43,324 nucleotides of DNA from Collinsella sp. AF20-14LB (lineage in GTDB: Bacteria; Actinomycetota; Coriobacteriia; Coriobacteriales; Coriobacteriaceae): contig NZ_QRWD01000013.1 in assembly GCF_003459505.1 (NCBI RefSeq), forward strand, positions 24,331 through 67,654. Direction: 5' to 3'. Below, piece after piece: positions 17,426-23,869 of the stretch. Each line of letters starts with the position of its first letter. Within the stretch, counting starts at the first letter, position 1. A program made the translations under genes and the position numbers. The notes beneath the pieces were generated by a model. The model was given only the letters and a program-made list of their open reading frames with translations. It was not told the origin of the DNA and did not search any database.

Positions 17426-18334
17426 ATGGCACTAGCGAAAACCCTGTCGGTGGGCGGCATCGGCTACGAGGTCATCGACGATACCGCGCGCAGCAACGCG
17501 CAGACGGCGCTCAACAACGCCGAGTACAACCGCCAGGGCCAAATCGGCAAGTACGGCGGGCAGAACATCGCCACCATCCTGGCGGGAGAGATCGGCAGCG
17601 GCAGCGTGTACGACGCGCTGCACAAGCGAGCCGCCAACGGCAACTTCGCGGGCCTGCGCGTGGGAGACTACATCGACGTGCCGCTGGTAAGCGCGTCGGG
17701 CGTGGCGGCCCAGCAGTCCGTGCGCTTCCTCCTGGCGCACTTCGACCCGTACTACTGCTGCGGCGACAGCTCCAAAGGCCACCACATCGCCTTCGTGGCC
17801 TCCGCGCCCATCGCCGTGGCCAAGACCGTGACCGGCGTTGCCAACGACAGCTTCCTGATGTGGAACACGACCAACACGAACCAGGGCACCGCCGACCAGA
17901 AATGCCCCTACCCCAACAGCAACCTCAAGGCATGGGAGACGGCCTTCGAGGCGTGCCTGCCCGAGAGCCTGACCAAGTACCTGCTGACCCAGCGCGTCCT
18001 GCTTGAGGAGCGTTACAGCGCCAGCGGCGCGCTCAACGAGTCCAACTCGTGGAGCTGGCAGGATATCGGCAAGGTGTTCTCGCTGTCCGAGATGGAGGTG
18101 TACGGCTGCCCAGTGTGGGGCACCAAGGGCTACAGCGTCGGCTTTGACTGCCAGTTCGACCTGTTCCGCGATACCGCGCACCGCTTGAACGGAACTCGGT
18201 GCGGTTGGTGGTTGCGTTCCGTTGCGTCTGGCTCCTCGTCCGGCGTGTGCTACGTCGACATCGGCGGAAATGCCACCTGCTACTCGGCGACGTACGTCTG
18301 GGTTCGCCCCCGCCCCGGCTTCCTCGTCGGCTAG
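17426..18334 (+). CDS. DGR target: putative tail-tip receptor-binding protein with variable C-terminus
   Basis: The 302-aa protein has a short N-terminal attachment part (GIGYEVIDDTARSNAQTALNN, shared in style with other phage tip proteins). A globular domain ends in WWLRS and VWVRPRPGF, the DUF6273-type pattern related to C-type-lectin-like DGR targets. The last 128 nt of coding sequence are the VR. Relative to the TR, codons 259, 260, 273, 278-280, 284-286 and 290 have been changed (Tyr/Asn to Cys, Gly, Asp, Ile, Thr, Tyr). The invariant W261, W262, R264, W292 and R294 would hold the fold. It sits after the BppU-like gene, so varying it should alter host or surface specificity. Confidence 0.9.
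   Translation: MALAKTLSVGGIGYEVIDDTARSNAQTALNNAEYNRQGQIGKYGGQNIATILAGEIGSGSVYDALHKRAANGNFAGLRVGDYIDVPLVSASGVAAQQSVRFLLAHFDPYYCCGDSSKGHHIAFVASAPIAVAKTVTGVANDSFLMWNTTNTNQGTADQKCPYPNSNLKAWETAFEACLPESLTKYLLTQRVLLEERYSASGALNESNSWSWQDIGKVFSLSEMEVYGCPVWGTKGYSVGFDCQFDLFRDTAHRLNGTRCGWWLRSVASGSSSGVCYVDIGGNATCYSATYVWVRPRPGFLVG
18196..18323 (+). repeat. DGR variable repeat (VR)
   Basis: This segment forms the 3' end of the target gene and aligns without gaps to 18934-19061 (offset 738). In the 123-nt core (18196-18318) 13 positions differ, and at every one the TR has A. Substitutions are A to G (8), A to T (3) and A to C (2). A further A/C difference lies at 18319. The GC-rich 3' part (tgggttcgcccccgccccgg, ending at 18318) fits an initiation-of-mutagenic-homing region. 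Confidence 0.95.
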
Positions 18335-18365
18335 CCAGCCGAGTGCTCTATACTCTGTTTTCAGG

Positions 18366-18386
18366 GCGACCGCCTCGCGCGGTCGC
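18366..18386 (+). promoter_or_regulatory. Hairpin downstream of the VR
   Basis: GCGACCG pairs with CGGTCGC around a 7-nt loop, 32 nt after the target-gene stop and just before the terminator. In Bordetella phage BPP-1 a hairpin close to the VR is needed for efficient retrohoming. Here the distance is larger, so it may only be part of the transcription terminator. Confidence 0.45.
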
Positions 18387-18391
18387 TCTAA

Positions 18392-18415
18392 GCCCGCGCA
18401 GCGGGCCGTTTTTTT
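18392..18415 (+). terminator. Terminator between target gene and avd
   Basis: A 6-bp stem GCCCGC/GCGGGC with a 3-nt loop is followed by cg and seven T on the + strand. It would end most tail-operon transcripts and partly separate the late genes from the DGR cassette. Confidence 0.82.
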
Positions 18416-18438
18416 GCCACGTTTTCCCAGGAGGTGCC

Positions 18439-18909
18439 ATGAGCGGCGTCTACCAGCGAAACCGCGAGGTTTCAGAGTACAAGTTCTTCACGCAGGCCAT
18501 CGCCATCCGCGTGGAGGTCAACAAGCTGATGGCGTCGTCCTCCGTGGTTCCGAAGGCCTATCGTCTGCTGAACGCGGTGCCGACCGTGGAGACGGCGCGC
18601 AGCATCGTGTACAACGTCAACCGCGCCGACTGCTTCTATCCCAACAGCTCGTTCAACGCGCTGGAGAGGAAACGCTACCTGACGCTGGCAATAGCGGACT
18701 GCGAGCAGCTGATGCTGGACATGCAGTGCCTCATGGATATCGGCCTGCCGGTGAACGCCAACCGCTTCGAGGAGCTGGCGGCCATGGTCGAGGAGGAGAT
18801 CAGGCTGCTGAAGGGCGCACGCAAGAACGTGCGCGTGACGGGCAAGAAGTCCACCGAGGAGCGCATAGCCGAGTCCGAGGCCGAGCTAGAGCGCCTGCGT
18901 TCGCTATAA
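18439..18909 (+). CDS. avd: Avd-like DGR accessory protein
   Basis: The 156-aa protein starts at ATG 18439 behind a strong caggaggtgcc site. It lies between target gene and TR, the place of avd in BPP-1. It is predicted almost all helical (YKFFTQAIAIRVEVNKLM, RSIVYNVNRADCFYP, TLAIADCEQLMLDMQCLM, RFEELAAMVEEEIRLLKG) with a basic stretch (KNVRVTGKK), fitting the four-helix bundle that pentamerises and binds the RT and the template RNA. It is somewhat longer than the ~128-aa BPP-1 Avd. The call rests on fold pattern and context. Confidence 0.82.
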   Translation: MSGVYQRNREVSEYKFFTQAIAIRVEVNKLMASSSVVPKAYRLLNAVPTVETARSIVYNVNRADCFYPNSSFNALERKRYLTLAIADCEQLMLDMQCLMDIGLPVNANRFEELAAMVEEEIRLLKGARKNVRVTGKKSTEERIAESEAELERLRSL

Positions 18910-19264
18910 TGGGCGGCGGTCGCGCCTTGTTTATCGGTACAATTGGTGGTTGCGTTCCGTTGCGTCTGGCTCCTCGTCCAACGTGTGCTACGTCAACAAC
19001 AACGGAAATGCCAACTACAACTCGGCGACGAACGTCTGGGTTCGCCCCCGCCCCGGATTCCCTTATTGCCAGACCGAGTAGGCCCTACGGCCGAAAGCAG
19101 AGCGCGGAGAGGAAGGAAGGCGCGACCGTCGGGCATGCGCCCGTAAATACGCACCCCGCGAGGGTGGCCGGACGCTGCTTGCATGGCGCGGCGCTCCGTG
19201 GCTTCGCCGCGTTTCATGGCCATACCTCAAGCGGCTGTCAGAGCCACATTGGAAGCCGTGCGGG
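18910..19264 (+). ncRNA. DGR template RNA region (TR plus spacer to the RT gene)
   Basis: These 355 nt between avd and the RT gene hold the TR and a spacer of about 200 nt, with no credible gene. In BPP-1 the RNA carrying the TR and the following spacer folds with RT and Avd and primes cDNA synthesis. The spacer here has strong potential helices, such as CGCGGCG with CGCCGCG near 19186-19212. Exact RNA ends cannot be read from the sequence. Confidence 0.6.
18934..19061 (+). repeat. DGR template repeat (TR)
   Basis: This non-coding repeat begins 25 nt after the avd stop and is the donor for the VR. It would encode an Asn/Tyr-rich version of the target end. Most variable positions are AAC or AAT codons, which give the widest set of residues after adenine mutation and avoid stop codons. 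The core holds 23 adenines; 13 differ in the VR. None of the 100 non-adenine positions differ. Confidence 0.95.
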
Positions 19265-20476
19265 GTGCCTTCTGTGAATTCCGAGCAAAGGCGGGCGGCG
19301 CGCCGAAAACGCCGCGAGGAGAAGCGCGCGAGGGCCAAGGCCGAGCGCGTGAAGGCGTGCACGCTTGAGTCCGTGGCCGACCTCAACAGCCTGTGCGAGG
19401 CATCGAAGCAGGCCGCGCGCGGCGTGATGTGGAAGTCGTCGACGCAGCGGTACATGAAGGACTACCTGCGAAACGCCGTCAAGTCACGACGCGACCTGCT
19501 GGAGGGCCGCGACATATGCCGAGGCTTCATCCGCTTCGACCTGTGGGAGCGCGGGAAGCTGCGCCACATCAGCGCGGTGCACTTCCCGGAGCGCGTGGTG
19601 CAGAAGTCGCTGTCCCAGAACGCGCTCGTGCCCGCCATCGTCCCCACGCTCATAGCCGCGAACTCCGCGAACATCAAGGGGCGCGGCACCGACTACGCCC
19701 TGAAGCTGCTCAAGCGCCACCTGGCCGACCACTGGAGACGGCACGGCCGCGAGGGCTACATCCTCCTGGGCGACTTCTCCGACTACTTCGCGCGCATTGC
19801 CCACGAGCCGGTCAAGCGGCAGGTGGCCGACGCGCTGCTCGACCCGCGCGTGGTCGCCCTTGAGCACCGCCTGATAGACGCGCAGGGCGATGTGGGCCTG
19901 GGGCTGGGCAGCGAGCCGAACCAGATATGCGCCGTGGCCCACCCCACCTGCATCGACCACTACGTGGCCGAGATGCTGCGCCCCGAGGCCTACGGGCGCT
20001 ACATGGACGACTTCTACCTGATCCACGAGTCCAAAGAGTACCTGCAAGTGTGCCTTCTGCTGATAGAGCACGAGTGCGCGAAGCTCGGCATCGCGCTGAA
20101 CCCGCGCAAGACCAGCGTGGTGAAGCTGACGCGCGGCTTCACGTGGCTGAAGAAGCGCATCTTCTACACGGAGACGGGCCGCATAGTCGTGAAGCCGTGC
20201 CGAGACTCCATAACGCGGGAGCGCCGCAAGCTCAAGAAGATGGCCCGCATGGTCGCCGATGGCATCATGACCCCCGAGCAGGTGGAGCAGAGCTACCAGA
20301 GCTGGCGCGGAGGCATGAAGCGGCTGGACGCGCACCGCAGCGTGCGGGCCATGGACGCGCTGTACCGCAGCCTGTTCGGAAATCCCGCGGGGGGGGTTGC
20401 TCAATGCAATCCAAACCTGGAGGCGACACGGATGGGAACATGCCCCTACCCTAGCAACGGAAGGAGCGACCCATGA
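19265..20476 (+). CDS. DGR reverse transcriptase
   Basis: The protein of about 403 aa (GTG 19265; GTG 19274 is an alternative) has a very basic N-terminus and RT fingers/palm motifs. The first catalytic Asp lies in LLGDFSDYFARIAH (D170), and YMDD is at 246-249. LGSEPNQ at 214-220 corresponds to the DGR-specific motif 4 (usually IGxxxSQ; here Asn replaces Ser). It lacks maturase and endonuclease domains of group II introns. It copies the TR RNA with errors at adenines. The last ~30 codons follow a G8 tract and look unlike a normal RT end. The stop overlaps the next ATG (ATGA). Confidence 0.93.
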   Translation: MPSVNSEQRRAARRKRREEKRARAKAERVKACTLESVADLNSLCEASKQAARGVMWKSSTQRYMKDYLRNAVKSRRDLLEGRDICRGFIRFDLWERGKLRHISAVHFPERVVQKSLSQNALVPAIVPTLIAANSANIKGRGTDYALKLLKRHLADHWRRHGREGYILLGDFSDYFARIAHEPVKRQVADALLDPRVVALEHRLIDAQGDVGLGLGSEPNQICAVAHPTCIDHYVAEMLRPEAYGRYMDDFYLIHESKEYLQVCLLLIEHECAKLGIALNPRKTSVVKLTRGFTWLKKRIFYTETGRIVVKPCRDSITRERRKLKKMARMVADGIMTPEQVEQSYQSWRGGMKRLDAHRSVRAMDALYRSLFGNPAGGVAQCNPNLEATRMGTCPYPSNGRSDP

Positions 20477-20718
20477 CGGAACAGGAAATCGCCGGGGAGA
20501 TCAACGGCTACAAGCAGCAGCTTGAGCAGAGCGACTACAAGGTCATGAAGGCGGTGGAGCGCATCTTCTCCGCATCGTCCATCACCGACCTGCTCTCGGC
20601 CATCGCCGCAGCTGCCAAGGAGGTGGCCGAGATCATCTCGCAGCGCCAGACGTGGCGCGACCGCATCAACGAGCTGGAAGCCATGGAGCCCGACCAGCCG
20701 GAAGCGCCGCAGGAGTAG
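20473..20718 (+). CDS. Small helical phage protein, unknown
   Basis: The 81-aa protein starts at ATG 20473, overlapping the RT stop, behind ggaaggagcgaccc. It is helical and acidic (GYKQQLEQSDYKVMKAVERIF, AAAAKEVAEIISQRQTWRDRI) with a PDQPEAPQE tail. No membrane segment is visible. It precedes a terminator and the lysis genes. Similar small proteins occur before holins, but no function is assigned. Confidence 0.65.
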   Translation: MTEQEIAGEINGYKQQLEQSDYKVMKAVERIFSASSITDLLSAIAAAAKEVAEIISQRQTWRDRINELEAMEPDQPEAPQE

Positions 20719-20720
20719 CG

Positions 20721-20748
20721 AGCGCCCCTTCGGGGGCGCTTTTCTTTT
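20721..20748 (+). terminator. Terminator before the lysis block
   Basis: A perfect 8-bp stem AGCGCCCC/GGGGCGCT closes a TTCG tetraloop and is followed by tttctttt on the + strand. Confidence 0.9.
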
Positions 20749-20768
20749 GCCCGGCGACACCTCGCGGA
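20739..20768 (+). promoter_or_regulatory. Repeated element after a terminator (copy 2), candidate phage promoter
   Basis: These 30 nt match 5259-5288 at 28 positions, again just after a terminator and before a new gene block (here the lysis genes). A transcription restart role is inferred. Confidence 0.45.
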
Positions 20769-20804
20769 CAATCGCGGCAGCGATTCGAGGAGGTGAGAAA
20801 ACGA

Positions 20805-21218
20805 ATGACCGACGTGCTGGAAATCTTCGCGCCGTACGGCCCCGGGTCGCTTTTCGGCGCACTGCTCGTCCTAGTGGTCCTGTACTTCGGCAAGCAGTTC
20901 CTTGAAGAGTTCAAGGCCCAGAACGAGCGCAAGGCGAACATCGACCTCAAGCGCGAAGAGCGAAAGCAGGACGAGGTGAACGAGCGGGCGCAGCGCGACC
21001 GCGAGCGCAGCCAGATGGAGGGCCGCATCGCCGCGCAGATGGAGCGCAGCAACGCGCTGATGGAGGCTATGAAGGCGCTCATGGAGTCCGTCGTGACCTC
21101 CAATGAGGTGCTGCACGCCGACCTGGCGAACAGCCAGGCGCGCAGCCAGGGCATGGCGGCGAAGGTCGACCACATCGCCGACCGCGTTGACCTGCTCTAC
21201 AAGGAATCGGCTCGATAG
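20805..21218 (+). CDS. Membrane-anchored coiled-coil protein of the lysis block
   Basis: The 137-aa protein has one N-terminal membrane segment (about residues 12-30, GSLFGALLVLVVLYFGKQFL). A long charged coiled coil follows (EERKQDEVNERAQRDRERSQ onward), with a C-terminal stretch QGMAAKVDHIADRVDLLYKE. This layout resembles XhlA/BhlA-type holin accessory proteins. The start has gaggaggtgagaaaacga upstream. It probably assists membrane disruption together with the next gene. Confidence 0.65.
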   Translation: MTDVLEIFAPYGPGSLFGALLVLVVLYFGKQFLEEFKAQNERKANIDLKREERKQDEVNERAQRDRERSQMEGRIAAQMERSNALMEAMKALMESVVTSNEVLHADLANSQARSQGMAAKVDHIADRVDLLYKESAR

Positions 21219-21231
21219 AAAGGAATCCGAA

Positions 21232-21537
21232 ATGACAGAAATGCAAGCAATCGCAGCCATCGTGCTGTCTTTCGCCGTGCCGTTCGCGGTGCAGCTGATC
21301 AAGACCGAGGCCATGACCGGCAAGGCCGCGCGCATCCTGGCGCTGGGCTGCTCGCTCCTGGCGGGCGTCGTGACCGGCTTCGTGGGCGGCGTGCCCGCAG
21401 ACCCGGGCGCATGGGTCACGTGCGCCTTCGCCGTGGTAGGCGGCGTGCAGGCGGCCTACACGCTGTTCAAGTCGGTAGGCATCACATCCAAGTGGCTCGA
21501 CGCCCTGCTGGGCGTGACCGTAGGCGGGAAGGAGTAG
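21232..21537 (+). CDS. Phage holin
   Basis: The 101-aa hydrophobic protein has three candidate membrane segments (AIAAIVLSFAVPFAVQLI, ILALGCSLLAGVVTGFVGG, WVTCAFAVVGGVQAAYTLF) and a short charged loop. It lies directly upstream of the endolysin gene, separated by 3 nt. Size, topology and position fit a holin that times lysis. The SD is gaaaggaatccga. Confidence 0.85.
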   Translation: MTEMQAIAAIVLSFAVPFAVQLIKTEAMTGKAARILALGCSLLAGVVTGFVGGVPADPGAWVTCAFAVVGGVQAAYTLFKSVGITSKWLDALLGVTVGGKE

Positions 21538-21540
21538 GCA

Positions 21541-22353
21541 ATGGCTAAACTGTTCATCATCTGCGGCCACGGCGCTGGCGACCCCGGCTGCTGCGCAGGC
21601 GGCTACACCGAGGCCGAGCGCGTTCGCGCCCTGGGCCAGCGAATCAAGGAACTGGGCGGTTCCGAGGTCGAGCTGGGCGATACGTCCCGCAACTGGTACG
21701 CCGACGGCGGGCTTAACCGCCTGAGTACCGACGCGCCAGTGGTGGAGCTGCACATGGACGCCAGCGGCATCGCCACGGCCCACGGCGCGCACGTCATCAT
21801 CAAGGAGGGCTTTGAGCCTGACGAGTACGACAATGCGCTGGCCGACAAGCTGGCGGCGTTCATGCCCGGGCGCTCCGAGAAGCTGGCGCGCCGTTCCGAC
21901 CTCGCGAACCCGAACCGAGCCGCCGCGCGCGGCATCAACTACCGCCTGTGCGAGAACGGCTTCATCGACAACGACGGCGACCGCGAGAAGCTCAACGGCA
22001 ACCTGGACGAGCTGGCGCGCATCTACCTGGAATGCTTCGGCATCACTGCTGGAAGCGCCCCCGCAGCCGTCCCGCAGCCGCAGCCTGCGCAGCAGGAAAC
22101 GACCGAGAATTTCGGCGGCACCTACCGCTGCACTGTGGACTACCTGCGCGTGCGCGACGCCCCCGGCCTGGGCGGCACCGAGGTGGCGCACTATTCCAGC
22201 GGCGAGACCGTGACGCTGGATAACTGGTACAAGATCGCCGACGGCTACGTGTGGGGCCGATACACGGGCTACAGCGGCGCAACGCGCTACATCGCCGTGG
22301 GCAAGGCCACGGGCAAGCCAGAGGCCGACGACTATCTGGTGAAGGTGGGATAG
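21541..22353 (+). CDS. Endolysin: N-acetylmuramoyl-L-alanine amidase with SH3-like domain
   Basis: The 270-aa protein has an Amidase_3-type catalytic domain (residues 1-165) with zinc-ligand candidates H10 (ICGHGAGDPG), E24 and H71 (VELHMDAS), and a catalytic Glu candidate E138 (LCENGFIDN). A Pro/Gln linker (172-188) leads to a bacterial SH3-like wall-binding domain (193-255; VDYLRVRDAPG, NWYKIADGYVWGRYTG). It cleaves the amide bond between muramic acid and the stem peptide at the end of infection. No signal peptide is seen, so it depends on the holin. Confidence 0.93.
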   Translation: MAKLFIICGHGAGDPGCCAGGYTEAERVRALGQRIKELGGSEVELGDTSRNWYADGGLNRLSTDAPVVELHMDASGIATAHGAHVIIKEGFEPDEYDNALADKLAAFMPGRSEKLARRSDLANPNRAAARGINYRLCENGFIDNDGDREKLNGNLDELARIYLECFGITAGSAPAAVPQPQPAQQETTENFGGTYRCTVDYLRVRDAPGLGGTEVAHYSSGETVTLDNWYKIADGYVWGRYTGYSGATRYIAVGKATGKPEADDYLVKVG

Positions 22354-22356
22354 GCC

Positions 22357-22668
22357 ATGCCGTACCCGAGCCCCGCAGACGAGGAGCGCAACGGCGGGTG
22401 CGGCCCCATCCTCGCGGCGGTCGTCCTGCTGTTCATCGTCCTGGCCGCCGCCAGCTGCGCGTCGCAGGCCATGGGAGCGCAAGACGTGACCGTGAGGCAA
22501 GCCCGCACGGACGGCCCCATATACGACCTGCCCGAGGGCATCGGCCAGGAAATCGTGTGCGACGAGCACAACCGCGAGTACCTGCTGCTTACCACCGAGC
22601 AGGGCGGCGTGTTCCTCATGCCGTACATGGACGAGGACGGCGAGCAGGAGATCATGCCGCAGGCCTAG
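22357..22668 (+). CDS. Small membrane or lipoprotein-like protein at the prophage end
   Basis: The 103-aa protein starts 3 nt after the endolysin stop. It has a hydrophobic segment (residues 18-34, PILAAVVLLFIVLAAASC) ending in Cys, which may be a degenerate lipobox or a simple anchor. The C-terminal part (NREYLLLTTEQGGVFLMPYMDEDG) resembles short DUF6440-like domains. As the last gene before the attachment site it could be a spanin-like lysis aid or a cargo gene expressed in the lysogen. Confidence 0.65.
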   Translation: MPYPSPADEERNGGCGPILAAVVLLFIVLAAASCASQAMGAQDVTVRQARTDGPIYDLPEGIGQEIVCDEHNREYLLLTTEQGGVFLMPYMDEDGEQEIMPQA

Positions 22669-22673
22669 AACGC

Positions 22674-22706
22674 AAAGAAGCCGCCCCGTATGGAGCGGCT
22701 TCTTTC
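22674..22706. terminator. Bidirectional terminator between prophage and tmRNA
   Basis: AAAGAAGCCGC pairs perfectly with GCGGCTTCTTT around a 10-nt loop. The A-rich left and T-rich right flanks allow termination from both sides: of the lysis genes (+) and of tmRNA read-through (-). Confidence 0.85.
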
Positions 22707-22740
22707 TATCTGACGAGCAATACGAACGCCCGCCTAACGA

Positions 22741-22760
22741 CGAACACACGTATGTGTTCG
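22741..22760. repeat. 8-bp hairpin next to the tmRNA 3' end
   Basis: CGAACACA and TGTGTTCG flank a CGTA centre, 14 nt beyond the tmRNA CCA on the prophage side. It may aid tmRNA termination or 3' processing, or be a recombinase arm site. It has no T tract. Confidence 0.5.
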
Positions 22761-22773
22761 CCTACTGAACAGT

Positions 22774-22812
22774 TGGTGGAGGCGCGGAGAATCGAACTCC
22801 GGTCCACGAAAG
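22774..22812. other. Candidate prophage attachment site (tmRNA 3' end)
   Basis: The prophage genes stop within about 110 nt of the exact CCA end of the tmRNA gene, and tmRNA 3' ends are a common integrase target. The T-arm and acceptor end (ggttcgattctc on the tmRNA strand, then the CCA end) would be the core. The second copy, expected at the other prophage end, lies outside the window, so core limits cannot be set. Confidence 0.65.
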
Positions 22813-23137
22813 CCCCCTGATTGGCATCTCCAAGCTCAGTCGCTGGTTTAGTCTCGGACGCCTTGCGCGCAGCGACACGCTCGTGACGTCCTAACCGGTT
22901 CGGTCTTAGCCCACGCCATACCGATTACGTGCGCAGGAGCATTCCCCTAAGATGACGTCGCGCCGGTGTCGGGGAAATCACCGGGTTGACGCGCCGCTAT
23001 AAATTAAGCAGCGAGAGCCATAGGCTCAAAAGAAGAGTTGTTGTCAATTCAATTTGACGGTACCCCTGTTTAACGAGGCGAGGAGACCTCGGCTTGCTTC
23101 CTCTCTCAGAGCTATCGTGTCGAAACCAGTCGCCCCC
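22774..23137 (-). ncRNA. ssrA: tmRNA
   Basis: The RNA begins GGGGGCG at 23137, which pairs with CGCCTCC before ACCA at the 3' end (22774), giving the tRNA-like acceptor stem. The usual GACTGGTTTCGACA start and the T-arm GGTTCGATTCTCC region (here GAGTTCGATTCTCC) are present. The tag frame at 23045-23006 reads DNNSSFEPMALAA and ends at TAA (23006-23004). With SmpB it rescues stalled ribosomes and tags the product for proteolysis. A -10-like TAAGAT lies at 23236-23241 without a clear -35. The prophage joins its 3' end but leaves the gene intact. Confidence 0.96.
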
Positions 23138-23376
23138 GAATGTCGGGAAAGTCTGGATGGTATCGGGCCTGCAAACACCCGATAACCGTCGACTTTTCAA
23201 GGAACATACGGGGCGAGCCCCGCTTGTGGAGTGTTATCTTACCACGTTCTGAAAGCGGACAGCTGTTCTATGCACGAGCTGTGAAGACCCCAATGTGCGC
23301 CGCACTTCGCACTTTTGTTACCGATCGCGTCACGTATATTTTCGCCAAGCAAAATTGACCCGTCGAAAGGACCGTT

Positions 23377-23811
23377 ATGGATACCAAGCAGCAACTCGTC
23401 GATGCCCTCGCAGGCCTGGGCTCAACCATTACCGAAGCTATGGATGTCATCGAGGGTTTTGTCCCCTGCGGACATCCCGCCCTCACGGTATCGAACGCAC
23501 TCGTCGCGCTGGACGTTGACGATGATGCAGCTCTCGCCCAGCAGCTTGAGACCGTCGAGGGCTTTATCGACCACGTGAGTGAGAACCGCGGCGTGGCCGC
23601 CTACCACGGTATCGAGGTCGAGCTCGCGGGTCCCAAGGCCGATCTGTTCGCAGCAATCCGCGAGGTAGGCGCCCTTATGCAGACCGCAGGCGTCAAGAAC
23701 ACCCAGGTCAACGAGTGGGTCTACCGCAGTCTGGCAGCACTCGACAGCTCCGACGAAAAGGCAGCCGAGCAGCTCGCAGAAAGTCCCGCCATCAAGGCCG
23801 AGCTTTTGTAA
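23377..23811 (+). CDS. Conserved-looking cytosolic protein, unknown
   Basis: The 144-aa acidic protein starts at ATG 23377 with gaaagga about 6 nt upstream. It is mostly helical, without signal or membrane segments (DTKQQLVDALAGLGSTITEA, AAIREVGALMQTAGVKNTQV). Base usage matches host genes rather than the prophage. It is a single-gene unit convergent with the toxin-antitoxin pair. I do not recognise a family. Confidence 0.75.
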   Translation: MDTKQQLVDALAGLGSTITEAMDVIEGFVPCGHPALTVSNALVALDVDDDAALAQQLETVEGFIDHVSENRGVAAYHGIEVELAGPKADLFAAIREVGALMQTAGVKNTQVNEWVYRSLAALDSSDEKAAEQLAESPAIKAELL

Positions 23812-23820
23812 ATAGCAGAC

Positions 23821-23857
23821 GCGGGCCCCTTGGCGCATCGTCGTCCAAGAGGCCCGC
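23821..23857. terminator. Hairpin between convergent genes
   Basis: GCGGGCC pairs with GGCCCGC, and an inner CTTGG with CCAAG, in the 58-nt gap between two convergent stops. No T tract follows, so a shared intrinsic terminator is plausible but weak. Confidence 0.5.
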
Positions 23858-23869
23858 AAACAGTTCGCG

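Noticed and set aside
18196..19061. TR/VR as a simple gene-end duplication with random mutation or sequencing error
   Set aside because: Random change would also hit C, G and T positions; all 14 differences are at TR adenines.
19265..20476. Group II intron or retron reverse transcriptase
   Set aside because: There is no maturase or endonuclease domain, and the TR/VR pair and Avd-like gene mark a DGR.
22774..22812. A tRNA gene at the prophage border
   Set aside because: Only the T-arm and acceptor are tRNA-like. The matching 5' half is 350 nt away with a tag frame, so it is tmRNA.
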